Origin: JABDGM01 sp046349975
Lineage (GTDB): Bacteria; Planctomycetota; Planctomycetia; Pirellulales; Lacipirellulaceae
NCBI GenBank assembly: GCA_046349975.1
Contig: JAXMBH010000008.1
Coordinates: 172,429 to 236,428, forward strand
Reading direction: 5' to 3'
DNA length: 64,000 nucleotides
The notes beneath the pieces are model-generated. The model searched no databases. It had not been told where the DNA came from and saw only the letters and a list, made by a program, of their open reading frames with translations. The position numbers and the translations under genes were made by a program. Shown piece by piece: positions 35,427 through 43,683 of this stretch (position 1 is the stretch's first letter; each line of letters opens with the position of its first letter).

Positions 35427-35721
35427 CTCGATTGCTGCGCTCGCCGACCGCAGCTCGGAGCAACTGTCGAAGGAAGCGCTCCGCTACGCAACCGATCGTA
35501 GCTTGGCGGCCGAGCAGTCTCCATCCCGTTCAAACGGGGCATAGCAATCACGCCGATTCGCTGTGGTCAACCACGGCGGCGTTGCCCTCGGCGTGGCTTC
35601 GGTGCGCTGCCGACTGTGGGAGAGTGGCACCCGGCGCGGCGCGGTAGTCTGTAACCGCTCTGCCGAAAATAAAACATAGCACTGTCTTTCCGCCGAAAAT
35701 CCGGACGCGGCTGCTAAATCG
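35427..35721. other. Intergenic region, nothing recognised
   Basis: Nearly 300 bp between the convergent/divergent neighbours. It should hold the promoter for the Gfo/Idh-DUF6807 pair on the minus strand, but no convincing -35/-10 pair was identified. Confidence 0.4.
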
Positions 35722-36345
35722 TTATTTGCGCCGGCAACTAAACCGGCCCGAAAGAAGATAAATTAATGGCAAAACCGAAGCGACTATGGAACTTGGTTCT
35801 GGGACAGTGCGGTAAAGCATTAGGCCATTCGTGGGACGACCAACGAAATCGTCCAGCGACGGCACAAATACTCCAGCTCGCGGACCTTGATAAACGACAA
35901 ATACATCTACTCCAAGCTGAAAACCGGATGAGGCATCGACTTCGTTGATCAGTGCGACCGACCTCATAGTAGATGCTGACTGAACTGTACTTCCAAGCAA
36001 ATTAATGAGGTTCTCGATAGCCGCTCCGTTGATTGGGTAATCACTCGTAGATATCGCAATACCCGCCGATTGCAACAGGCCAACTACATCCGTTCGTTGC
36101 GCCCAAATGAATCCCTCAAACTTTCCACCGGGCGCAATTTGCGAAATTGCGTTTTCCAGTCGAGGATCGGAAAACTGATCAAGACGCGACGCTGATAGAT
36201 CAAGCCATTCGCGCTGATTCACGTCATCGTACGTCAACAAACCGTCGCCCGGCGTCTTCCAGTCACGTTGAAATACGGCAGCATCCAGGTGGGCGGGCAA
36301 AGATACGACCCATACTACGGCAGCAGCGATAAGCGTTCGGTTCAT
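35722..36345 (-). CDS. PEP-CTERM sorting-signal protein, unknown function
   Basis: 207 residues from an ATG with GGAGGT five bases upstream (plus-strand 36351-36356). A signal peptide ('TLIAAAVVWVVSLPAHLDA') leads into a soluble domain of about 150 residues with no recognised fold. The C-terminus 'VPEPSSIVASVLPLIYLLSGRFSCRRK' is a PEP-CTERM tail: PEP motif, hydrophobic helix, basic end. This marks proteins handed to an exosortase, usually to the outer surface or biofilm matrix. No exosortase gene is in the window. The gene stands alone with a wide gene-free region upstream. Confidence 0.8.
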   Translation of the reverse strand: MNRTLIAAAVVWVVSLPAHLDAAVFQRDWKTPGDGLLTYDDVNQREWLDLSASRLDQFSDPRLENAISQIAPGGKFEGFIWAQRTDVVGLLQSAGIAISTSDYPINGAAIENLINLLGSTVQSASTMRSVALINEVDASSGFQLGVDVFVVYQGPRAGVFVPSLDDFVGRPTNGLMLYRTVPEPSSIVASVLPLIYLLSGRFSCRRK

Positions 36346-37262
36346 GAGCCACCTCCAAAGGAAATTGGCCGCACTTGAAATACCACCTCAAGCAATAACA
36401 ACACTCTTGCGTCCATTTTAGCAATGACCGACCAAATCGCTGCTATTTGCGGCTGTCCTATGCCCTGTGCTAACGCGGGCAACATGAGGAGTCAATAAGT
36501 GATTGCTTCAATCGATCGATAGTTCCCGACAACTTCCGCAGTCTGGCCGCGATGATCTGAAATATGCGTATACCAACCGCACACTCTTGGTCTTCATGGG
36601 GGGTGCTGTTTGGATTACCTGTGCCACCAAAGAGCACACACGTCGCTGATCGATTGCCGCCACAACTCTTGGTGTATGTGCCGAGCTGTTCGTATGGTCC
36701 ACGGTGTCCGGAATCATTGTGCGACTTCTGCGGTCGGTCTGCGCGGGGGTGTCACTGGCTTTGCCACTGGTCTCGCGAATCGTCAATTGCCCTCCATCGC
36801 ATGTGCAAGCAGGAGCTTGCCGTCCCTATGATCACTCGCGGTGGGGCGGATGGCTGCAAATAATTACGGACATGTGTTCAGAAAGCAACTGCTGCTGTAT
36901 TCCGCCGTCGGCGGCGTTGTCCGTTGCCCAGCCACCCCAACTTCGGCCCGGCGGCTAATTGTCGGCGCCCGAATTCTTAACTGTGAAGAGCACTAGAAGC
37001 AGTTTCAAAACCGTGGGCTAGCGCCCTGCGGCTAATCGGATTAGCCGCAATGCGCTAGCGTCCGGTTCGCGTTGCTAGTTTTGAAACTACTTCTAGTCTT
37101 TCTGCGCACGGCGTTCTTCGAATTTCTATGCAGCAACTGCGTCACCCATACCACCGGGGCGTTAATTATGCCTCGCAGGTATTGCGACGCGTGCAGTGAG
37201 CACGGTGGTACAAAAAATGCCCGCCGCGCGGCGAATTGCTCTGGGCCTGTTGGTATGTCAAC
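36346..37262. other. Gene-poor region with a palindromic repeat
   Basis: About 0.9 kb without a supported gene. Short open frames here on both strands have no domain, ribosome site or family resemblance. Composition is less GC-rich than the neighbours. The only structure is the nested palindrome at 36993-37096. Confidence 0.5.
36993..37096. repeat. Nested palindromic repeat (MITE/REP-like)
   Basis: Outer arms of 19 bp (36993-37011 and 37078-37096) pair at 18 of 19 positions. Inside is a second stem whose centre, 37028-37048, is a perfect 10-bp inverted repeat around one base (GCGGCTAATC, G, GATTAGCCGC). A related half unit (GGGCTAGCGCCC core) occurs in opposite orientation at 38675-38700. 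Confidence 0.7.
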
Positions 37263-38651
37263 ATGAGTGCGCTGAGGAGTGTGTTCGGCCAGATTCATTT
37301 CCTTCTATCGAAAGTGACTGCTTTGGGCGCTCAACATTCGATCTCACGGCGGGAGTTTGTGGCGGGAGCATCGGGGCTAGTGCTCGCTGGCTCGGTAGCG
37401 AATGCGGCGACTGCGAATGCTGCGAACGGCGGCGAAGCTTTAGCCATCGATGGCGGCAAGAAGGCCGTTACGACGAAGTGTGCCGTTCAGCCGCGGTGGG
37501 GCGAGCCAGAGCAGAAGCAGCTCGAAGCGATGCTGCGGCAGGATTCGCTCTTCTATTGGCAGGGGCCGCAAACGCGGCTGCTGCTGGAGCGGTTTCGCGA
37601 AGTGTGCCCGCTGAAGTTTGCCTTCAATTGCTCCTCGGGCACGGCGGCGCTGCACATCGCCGTGAACGCGGCCGGAATCGGTCCGGGCGACGAGGTGATC
37701 ACTGCGCCGGTGACCGATATCGGCACCGTGATCGGTGTGCTCTATCAACAGGCCGTGCCGGTGTTCGCCGATCTGGGCGAAGGCACGCACAATCTCGATG
37801 TGGCCGACGTCGAGCGCCGCATCACCGACAAGACCAAAGCCATCATCGCGGTGCATTTGGCCGGCAATCCGTGCGATCTCGATGCGCTGCGCGCTCTCGC
37901 CGATAAACACAAATTGATTTTGATCGAAGACTGCGCCCAGGCTTGGGGCGCGAAGTATCGGGGCCGGCCGATTGGATCGGTCGGGCATCTCGCGTGTTTT
38001 TCGCTGCAGAACACGAAGCACATCACGTGCGGCGACGGCGGCATCGTCGGCTCTAGCGATGAACGCTTCGGCCCACTGCTGCAGCCATGCGGCGACAAAG
38101 GCACCGACCGCGCCGGCAAACGCACGTTCCCGCTGTTTGCGACGAACTATCGCATGAGCGAACCGCAGGCCGCCATCGCGGCAGTGCAGTTAACGCGGCT
38201 GGAAGACATCGCCGCCAAACGCAATCACCTGGGCAATTTGCTCACCGAGAAGATTGCCGGCGTGCCGGGAATTGTTCCGCACGAAGTGCATCGCGACGAT
38301 CGGCCCGTGTACTGGTTCTACTACTTCCGCATCCGCCCCGAGGCATTTCGCTGCAACCGCTCGACGTTCGTCAAAGCGTTGGCGGCGGAAGGCGCGGCCG
38401 TGCAGGGCGGGTACATCAAAGTACCGTTGTACGGCGAGGAAGTTTTCCAGAAGCATGCGTTCTTCGCCGGTCGCTGGCCTATCAAGGAAATGGGCCTCAC
38501 GACCATGGACTTTACGAAACATCGTTGCCCGAATGCCGAGTCGATGTTGAGCGACGGCATCCGCGTGCCGATTTTCGAGTACATGACGGAGGAGTATATG
38601 CTGCAAGTGGCCGATGCCATTCGCAAAGTGGCTGCTCACTACGCTGTGTAA
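37263..38651 (+). CDS. Tat-exported DegT/DnrJ/EryC1 family PLP enzyme 1
   Basis: About 462 residues from the ATG at 37263 (frame open to 37236; start not certain, no clear ribosome site). A Tat motif 'SRREFVAGASGLVLAGSVANAA' lies around residues 27-50. The rest is a fold-type I DegT enzyme: 'FNCSSGTAALHIAVNAAGIGPGDEVI' (PLP phosphate), 'LILIEDCAQAWGAKYRG' (Asp to the pyridine nitrogen), 'CFSLQNTKHITCGDGG' with the PLP Lys at 252, and 'TNYRMSEPQAAIAAVQL'. DegT enzymes usually aminate keto-sugars in the cytoplasm; an exported version is unusual. It precedes a second such gene, so the pair may form a heterodimer or act in sequence. Confidence 0.88.
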   Translation: MSALRSVFGQIHFLLSKVTALGAQHSISRREFVAGASGLVLAGSVANAATANAANGGEALAIDGGKKAVTTKCAVQPRWGEPEQKQLEAMLRQDSLFYWQGPQTRLLLERFREVCPLKFAFNCSSGTAALHIAVNAAGIGPGDEVITAPVTDIGTVIGVLYQQAVPVFADLGEGTHNLDVADVERRITDKTKAIIAVHLAGNPCDLDALRALADKHKLILIEDCAQAWGAKYRGRPIGSVGHLACFSLQNTKHITCGDGGIVGSSDERFGPLLQPCGDKGTDRAGKRTFPLFATNYRMSEPQAAIAAVQLTRLEDIAAKRNHLGNLLTEKIAGVPGIVPHEVHRDDRPVYWFYYFRIRPEAFRCNRSTFVKALAAEGAAVQGGYIKVPLYGEEVFQKHAFFAGRWPIKEMGLTTMDFTKHRCPNAESMLSDGIRVPIFEYMTEEYMLQVADAIRKVAAHYAV

Positions 38652-38674
38652 TTAACGCTACCCGCCGACCATAT

Positions 38675-38700
38675 CAGCCGCCGGGCGCTAGCCCCCAGTT
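38675..38700 (-). repeat. REP-like half unit
   Basis: The complement reads GGGCTAGCGCCC followed by GGCGGCTG, matching 18 of 20 positions of the inner arm of the palindrome at 36993-37096. It lies between the two DegT genes. Confidence 0.55.
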
Positions 38701-38745
38701 CTTATTCAACCCGCAACCAACGATAATCTCGAACTCCTCAAGACT

Positions 38746-40098
38746 ATGAACAACAACGAACTAACGCGGCGTGATTTCGTGCGCACCGCAACCGCGACGG
38801 CGGCAGCCGCGACCTGGTTGGGAAGCACCGGCAGCGCACCTGCCGTCGCTGCCGCTGCCGACAAGCCCGCCGCGCTCGGCGGTACGCCGGCCCACGCGGG
38901 CGACTGGCCCGGCTGGCCGCAGTGGGACGAAGCGTGGGAGCCAAAAATCGTCGACGTGCTCCGCAGCGGCGCGTGGTCGCCCGCCGGCGACGATGGCGGG
39001 CCGGTCAACGACTTCGAACAAGCCTATGCCAAGCTGCTCGGCGCGAAGGATTGCATCGCCACCTCCAGCGGCACCGCCGCGCTGCTCACCGCGCTTGCGG
39101 CAACGGGCATCGACGCCGGCGACGAGGTGATCGTGTCGCCGTTCACGTTCATCGCGACCTACAACGCCGTGCTCGCGCACAAAGCACTGCCGGTGCTGGC
39201 CGATACCGACCCCGCAACGCTGACGATCGACCCCTCCTCGATCGAAAGCCGCATCACCGAGCGCACGCGGGCGATTGTGCCCGTCCATATCTATGGCATG
39301 CCGTGCGACATGGACCCCATCAACGCGATTGCGAAGAAGCACAATCTCATCGTGGTCGAAGACGCCTGTCAGGCCTGGCTTGCCGAGTACCATGGCCAAA
39401 AATGCGGTACGCTCGCCGATTTGGGTTGCTTCAGCTTCCAGAATTCGAAGCATCTTCCCTCGGGAGAAGGCGGCGCGGTGACGGGCACGAACGCCGAGTA
39501 TTTGGATCGCGCCCGTTCCTATCATGATTGTGGCCGGGCGCACGGCACCCACCAAGGCCGCGGCAACTTCAGCCGCGGGCTCAATTACCGCCTCACCCAC
39601 TATCAGGGCATGATGCTGCTCGAGCAACTGGAGAAGCTGGTGTCGGATACGGAGCTCCGGCGTCGCAACGCCGATCGACTAACGGCCGGCCTCAAGCAGA
39701 TTCCCGGCATCGAGGTCGTGCGTCTCCCCGGAAATAGCCGGGCGGTCTGGCATCTCTATGCGTTCCGCTACAACCCCGAAGCGTTCCACGGCCTTCCGCG
39801 CGTCAAGTTTCAACGCGCCCTCAATCGCGAAGGCGTCCCTTGCAGCAGCGGGTACACCGAACAGTATTTCGATGGGCTGTTCGACGAAGCGATCGGCTCG
39901 CGCGGTTTTCAGCGCCTGTTTCCGGCCGAGCGCCTCAAAGCCTACCGGGCCAGCTTCGATGAACTCAAAGGCAACAAGCAGGTGTGCGAAACCACGGTCG
40001 CACTGTCGCAACGACTGTTGCTCGGCGAGCCGGGTGATATCGACAATATAGTTGAGGCAATTCAAAAGATCAAAACGCACAGTGCATCGCTGGTGTGA
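38746..40098 (+). CDS. Tat-exported DegT/DnrJ/EryC1 family PLP enzyme 2
   Basis: 450 residues. The Tat signal is 'TRRDFVRTATATAAAATWLG'. The catalytic part shows 'ATSSGTAALLTALAATGIDAGDEVIVSPFTFIATYNAVL', 'LIVVEDACQAWLAEYHG', 'CFSFQNSKHLPSGEGGAV' with the PLP Lys at 235, and 'GLNYRLTHYQGMMLLEQLEKL'. All residues needed for PLP binding are present. It is a clear but diverged paralogue of the upstream gene, 94 bp away. The substrate is unknown; relatives act on nucleotide-linked or free keto-sugars. The following Gfo/Idh oxidoreductase, also Tat-exported, would be the natural partner supplying a keto-sugar. Confidence 0.9.
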   Translation: MNNNELTRRDFVRTATATAAAATWLGSTGSAPAVAAAADKPAALGGTPAHAGDWPGWPQWDEAWEPKIVDVLRSGAWSPAGDDGGPVNDFEQAYAKLLGAKDCIATSSGTAALLTALAATGIDAGDEVIVSPFTFIATYNAVLAHKALPVLADTDPATLTIDPSSIESRITERTRAIVPVHIYGMPCDMDPINAIAKKHNLIVVEDACQAWLAEYHGQKCGTLADLGCFSFQNSKHLPSGEGGAVTGTNAEYLDRARSYHDCGRAHGTHQGRGNFSRGLNYRLTHYQGMMLLEQLEKLVSDTELRRRNADRLTAGLKQIPGIEVVRLPGNSRAVWHLYAFRYNPEAFHGLPRVKFQRALNREGVPCSSGYTEQYFDGLFDEAIGSRGFQRLFPAERLKAYRASFDELKGNKQVCETTVALSQRLLLGEPGDIDNIVEAIQKIKTHSASLV

Positions 40099-40169
40099 AT
40101 GGCCCTACAACAGCTCGTTCCATCGGTTGCGGCGATTGCCAACCATAAGTGCCCCACGAGGAGACTTCC

Positions 40170-41591
40170 ATGACCAGAGAGATTTCCAGGCGTCGCTTGC
40201 TCGGCCAGGCAGTGGGAGCAGCGACAGCTGGAATCGTCTTGCCAAGAGCCTTGGCGGCACAGGGAACGCCGCCCGCGTCCGCACCACTGGTGATCAAGAA
40301 ATCGCCGGTCAGCCCGAACGACCAGATCGGCGTCGGCATCATCGGCTGCGGCCGCCGCAACAGTCAACTGGCCGTCGGCGTGGGCGGCCAAGGCGCTCCG
40401 CCGAAGAATGCCCGCATCGTCGCCGTGGCTGATCTCAATACGCGCCGGGCCGCGGCGTGGGGAACCTATCACAAGTGCCCACACTTCGACGACTATCGCA
40501 AGCTCCTCGACCAGAAGGAAGTCGACGTCGTCGTCTACGCCACGCCCGAGCATTGGCATTATCTGCCTTGCATCCACGCGGCACAGGCCGGCAAAGACAT
40601 GTACGGCGAGCAGCCGCTGTCGCACACGATTCGTGAAGGCCGCGTCATGGTCGAGGCCGTTCGCAAGCACGGCGTCGTCTTCCAAGTTGGCGAGCAGCAG
40701 CGCTCGAATCCCAAGACTCGATTGGCCGCGGAGCTCATCATCAATGGCCGCATCGGCAAGGTGCATCGAGTCATCGCATATAACTACCCGAGCCCGTTCG
40801 AGAGCAATTTCCCCGGCCAGCCGGTGCCCGCAACGCTCGACTGGGACCGGTGGTGTGGCCCGAACGAAGTGGTGCCATACAACGTGAACCTCTACCTCTC
40901 GCGCGTGCCGTACGAACCGGAGGCCACCTATCCGCCGGAACCAGCTGAGCAAACGGCCACGGGCCCCGGCTGGATGTCGTTCCGTCCGTACTCCGGCGGC
41001 GAGCTGCTCAACTGGGGCTGCCACGGCCTGAGCATGGTGCAATGGGCGCTGCAGATGGACAAGAGCGGCCCGGTGGAAGTGTGGGTCGAACCGGCCGAGA
41101 AAATGGGCAGCTACGTGCAAGACTTGCCAGGCAAGCGTGACCATGGCGATGCCGTCGGCAGCCGCCCAGTCATCAATTACCGCTACGCTAACGGTGTGGT
41201 GCTCACCTTGAGCTCGCTCAACCCGCGTGTGGGCGGCGGCGCCACATTCATCGGCGATAAAGGCGAGATCACGATCATTCGCGGCAGCTACGAGTGCAAA
41301 CCTAAGGGCCTCGACAAGGACCCGTTGCCGCCCAATGCGATTCGCCTGTACGAGAGCGACAATCACATGCAGAACTTTTACGACTGCGTCGTGTCGCGCA
41401 AAGACCCGATCATGAAGATCGAGAACGCCCATCGTGTCGCCACGCTTTGCCACCTGGGCAACATCGCGCGCTGGACCGGTCGCCACTTACGCTGGGATCC
41501 CGAGAAGGAAGTCTTCCCGGGCGATGACGAAGCCAACGGCTACCTCGACATTCCGCGACGCAAGGGCTACGAACTGCCAGATAAAGTTTAA
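40170..41591 (+). CDS. Tat-exported Gfo/Idh/MocA family oxidoreductase 2
   Basis: 473 residues from the ATG at 40170, which has GAGGAG upstream (the frame is open to 40149). Tat motif 'SRRRLLGQAVGAATAGIVLP'. Rossmann core 'IGVGIIGCGRRNSQLAVG', 'RIVAVADLNTRRA', 'VDVVVYATPEHWHYLPCIHAAQAGKDMYGEQPLSH': the family's 'EKP' is here 'EQP', so the conserved Lys is replaced by Gln. The C-terminal domain carries 'LDWDRWCGPNE', 'YSGGELLNWGCHGLSMVQWAL' and 'NFYDCVVSRKDP'. EQP variants occur in this exported group, but the change may alter or abolish ordinary redox chemistry. Follows the DegT pair. Confidence 0.9.
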   Translation: MTREISRRRLLGQAVGAATAGIVLPRALAAQGTPPASAPLVIKKSPVSPNDQIGVGIIGCGRRNSQLAVGVGGQGAPPKNARIVAVADLNTRRAAAWGTYHKCPHFDDYRKLLDQKEVDVVVYATPEHWHYLPCIHAAQAGKDMYGEQPLSHTIREGRVMVEAVRKHGVVFQVGEQQRSNPKTRLAAELIINGRIGKVHRVIAYNYPSPFESNFPGQPVPATLDWDRWCGPNEVVPYNVNLYLSRVPYEPEATYPPEPAEQTATGPGWMSFRPYSGGELLNWGCHGLSMVQWALQMDKSGPVEVWVEPAEKMGSYVQDLPGKRDHGDAVGSRPVINYRYANGVVLTLSSLNPRVGGGATFIGDKGEITIIRGSYECKPKGLDKDPLPPNAIRLYESDNHMQNFYDCVVSRKDPIMKIENAHRVATLCHLGNIARWTGRHLRWDPEKEVFPGDDEANGYLDIPRRKGYELPDKV

Positions 41592-41656
41592 GTGGCAGCG
41601 ATCGCCAAATTATTCGTACTTAGCTGCTGGGCAAACATGCTCCACAGGAATTACCC

Positions 41657-42907
41657 ATGATACGACGACTTTATATATTCAGTCTCCTTGCGAGCGCCCT
41701 GCTGGTGCTCGCTGCCGGGCATTGCACTTTCGCGGCCGAAAGCAAGAAACCAGCCGCTGCTGCCCAACGCCCGGCCGTCGAATACGTGCCGCTCGATGCC
41801 CCCGCCGGAACTTCGCGAGCGGTCATCGTCGATGGTCAGGCTTTGGCCTACACGCGCCAACTGCTGCCGCTCGCCGCCGATGGCAAACTGGTCGGCAAGG
41901 ACGCTGTCGAAAAACAGGTCGAGCAAGTTCTGGATAATCTCGACGCAGTCCTGAAAAGGGCAGGTGCGGATCTCAATCAATTGGTGCGTGTGAATGTCTA
42001 CGCACTCGCGCCATCGACTACCGACCTCGTCCGCGAGCAGCTGAGCAAGCGACTGAAGCCATCGGTTCGGCCAGCGCTTACGTCCGTCCTCACGCCACTG
42101 CCGCACCGCGATGCCCTGGTGGCCATCGACGCTGTTGCGATCGCGCCCGCGAAAGGGGAGAGCGTAACGTTGCTGCGTTGCCCACAAGTAAGCGGTGAAC
42201 AGGACTTGGCCGATGTCGCGATCTTGCCGCACGGCGGCGTGGCGTACATTTCCGGCATGCCAGCCGACGCCGGCCTCACCGAATCGGCCGTTGACGGCTC
42301 CATGACTGGACTCGTAAAAATGCTCGACAACTTGAAGATTTCACTCGCCCAAGTTGCCCACATCAAAGTCTTTCTGCGACCGGCTTCTTCAGCTGCCGAT
42401 GTGTCGCAGAAACTGCACGCGTACTTTCCCAATCAACGCACTCCGCCCGTGACCTTTGTCGAATGGCTCGCGCCGCCGCCAGTCGAGATTGAGCTCGTCG
42501 CGCAGCTGCCCGCCGGCGACAAGGATGCTCCCCACGTCGAGTACTACAATCCGCCCGATGTGAGCCCAATGCAAATCTTCAGCCGCGCCGCGCTCGTGCA
42601 CGCCGATCGCCAGATATTTGTCGGCGGCCTGTTCGCCGAGAAGGCCAACGGCGGACAAGAGCAGGCACTCAATGTCTTTGAGCAATTGCAGACGATCCTC
42701 AGCAAGACGGGCAGTGATCTGCAACACTTGGCCAAAGGCACGTACTACGCGGTCGACGATGGCTCGGCCCGCGGTTTGGACCGCGCACGCCTATGGCTGT
42801 ACGATCAAGATCGTCCGCCGGCCGCGTCGAAGTGCATGGTCCACGGCGTTGGCCAGCCAGATCGCACGCTCACGATGGACATGATCGCCGTCGAAGCCGA
42901 CAAGTGA
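41657..42907 (+). CDS. Exported protein with tandem RidA-like domains
   Basis: 416 residues. A Sec-type signal ('LYIFSLLASALLVLAAGHCTFA') precedes three successive RidA/YjgF-like regions: about 45-160 ('AVEKQVEQVLDNLDAVLKRAGADLNQLVRVNVYA'), about 165-290 ('GGVAYISGMPAD', 'VKMLDNLKISLAQVAHIKVFLRP') and about 300-416 ('RQIFVGGLFAEKANGGQEQALNVFEQLQTILSKTGSDLQHLAKGTYYAVDD'). RidA proteins are trimeric hydrolases of reactive enamines and imines produced by PLP enzymes; here three copies in one chain could mimic the trimer. Catalytic Arg equivalents are not clearly conserved in all copies. It follows the exported PLP enzymes by one gene, which fits an imine-clearing role outside the cytoplasm. Confidence 0.82.
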   Translation: MIRRLYIFSLLASALLVLAAGHCTFAAESKKPAAAAQRPAVEYVPLDAPAGTSRAVIVDGQALAYTRQLLPLAADGKLVGKDAVEKQVEQVLDNLDAVLKRAGADLNQLVRVNVYALAPSTTDLVREQLSKRLKPSVRPALTSVLTPLPHRDALVAIDAVAIAPAKGESVTLLRCPQVSGEQDLADVAILPHGGVAYISGMPADAGLTESAVDGSMTGLVKMLDNLKISLAQVAHIKVFLRPASSAADVSQKLHAYFPNQRTPPVTFVEWLAPPPVEIELVAQLPAGDKDAPHVEYYNPPDVSPMQIFSRAALVHADRQIFVGGLFAEKANGGQEQALNVFEQLQTILSKTGSDLQHLAKGTYYAVDDGSARGLDRARLWLYDQDRPPAASKCMVHGVGQPDRTLTMDMIAVEADK

Positions 42908-42935
42908 CCGCTGCTGGCACCCTGCCCTTTGTAGA

Positions 42936-42975
42936 CGTCTCGCTCCGCGAGACGTATTCCCTCGCGCGGAGCGAG
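42936..42975. repeat. Twin hairpins after the RidA gene
   Basis: Stem CGTCTCGC / GCGAGACG with a three-base loop (42936-42954) followed by CTCGC / GCGAG with a five-base loop (42961-42975). No T-tract follows, so a REP-like repeat is more likely than an intrinsic terminator. Confidence 0.5.
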
Positions 42976-43136
42976 AGGTCGACTATCGCTGAGCAAACCT
43001 CTGTCACCACTCCGGCAGCCCACCCTATTAGCAACGGCTCATTGCGGGTATTTTGGTCAGAATTGCCGTCGCCCGAAGACGCCCGCCCTGCCGGCGTTGT
43101 TCGTGCGTTCGTGGAGGCTGCTCGGAGATTGCGTAG

Positions 43137-43667
43137 ATGCGTATTTGGCTCGCGATTGTCAGTTTTTTCAAGGTGCTATTTAATGCCGATTTCGCCCGCC
43201 GCGTGCAAGCGCTGGCTGAGCCCGCGGCCGCAGAACGACTACCAGGCAAGCCAGTTGCCGCGCCGCCGACTCCAGCCGTTCCCCAGCGCAGCGACGCCGT
43301 CGCCCTCCTGGCCGCGCTGCAGCGCGAGGCCCGCTTTGTCGACCTCGTGAGCGAAAGCCTCGATGGCTACGCCGACGCCCAAATCGGCGCCGCCGCTCGC
43401 GACGTGCTGCGTGACTCAAAAAAAGTGCTCGAACGCTGGTTCGCCCTCGCCCCCGTCGTCACCACCCAGGAAGGAACGCCGATCGACGTGCCCGCGAACT
43501 ACGACGCTGGCCGCTATCGGCTCACGGGTAACGTGTCGCGTCAGCCGCCCTTGAGCGGCGAGCTGATGCACGCCGGCTGGCAGGCGACCAAGTGCGAAGT
43601 GCCGGCCTGGACCGGCAAGGCCGAGGCCGCATTAATTATCGCACCAGCCGAAGTGCAGGTTCGATAA
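43137..43667 (+). CDS. DUF2760 domain protein
   Basis: 176 residues. An N-terminal hydrophobic stretch ('IWLAIVSFFKVLFNADFA') is followed by a Pro/Ala linker and the DUF2760 domain (residues ~52-176): 'ALLAALQREARFVDLVSESLDGYADAQIGAAARDVLRDSKKVLERWF', 'PIDVPANYDAGRYRLTGN' and 'PLSGELMHAGWQATKCEVPAWTGK', a conserved ending. Function is unknown. The gene regularly sits next to atypical Hsp70 genes, as here (16 bp upstream of one), so a part in the same chaperone system is likely. Confidence 0.88.
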   Translation: MRIWLAIVSFFKVLFNADFARRVQALAEPAAAERLPGKPVAAPPTPAVPQRSDAVALLAALQREARFVDLVSESLDGYADAQIGAAARDVLRDSKKVLERWFALAPVVTTQEGTPIDVPANYDAGRYRLTGNVSRQPPLSGELMHAGWQATKCEVPAWTGKAEAALIIAPAEVQVR

Positions 43668-43683
43668 GCGAGGGAGCGAGCGA

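Noticed and set aside
36508..36863. Short frames on both strands in the region before the DegT genes
   Set aside because: Neither has a signal, ribosome site or domain; kept as gene-free sequence.
40062..41486. 474-codon open frame on the minus strand
   Set aside because: Complement of a clear Gfo/Idh gene; no recognisable protein.
42936..42975. Intrinsic terminator after the RidA gene
   Set aside because: Good hairpins but no following T-tract; recorded as a repeat.
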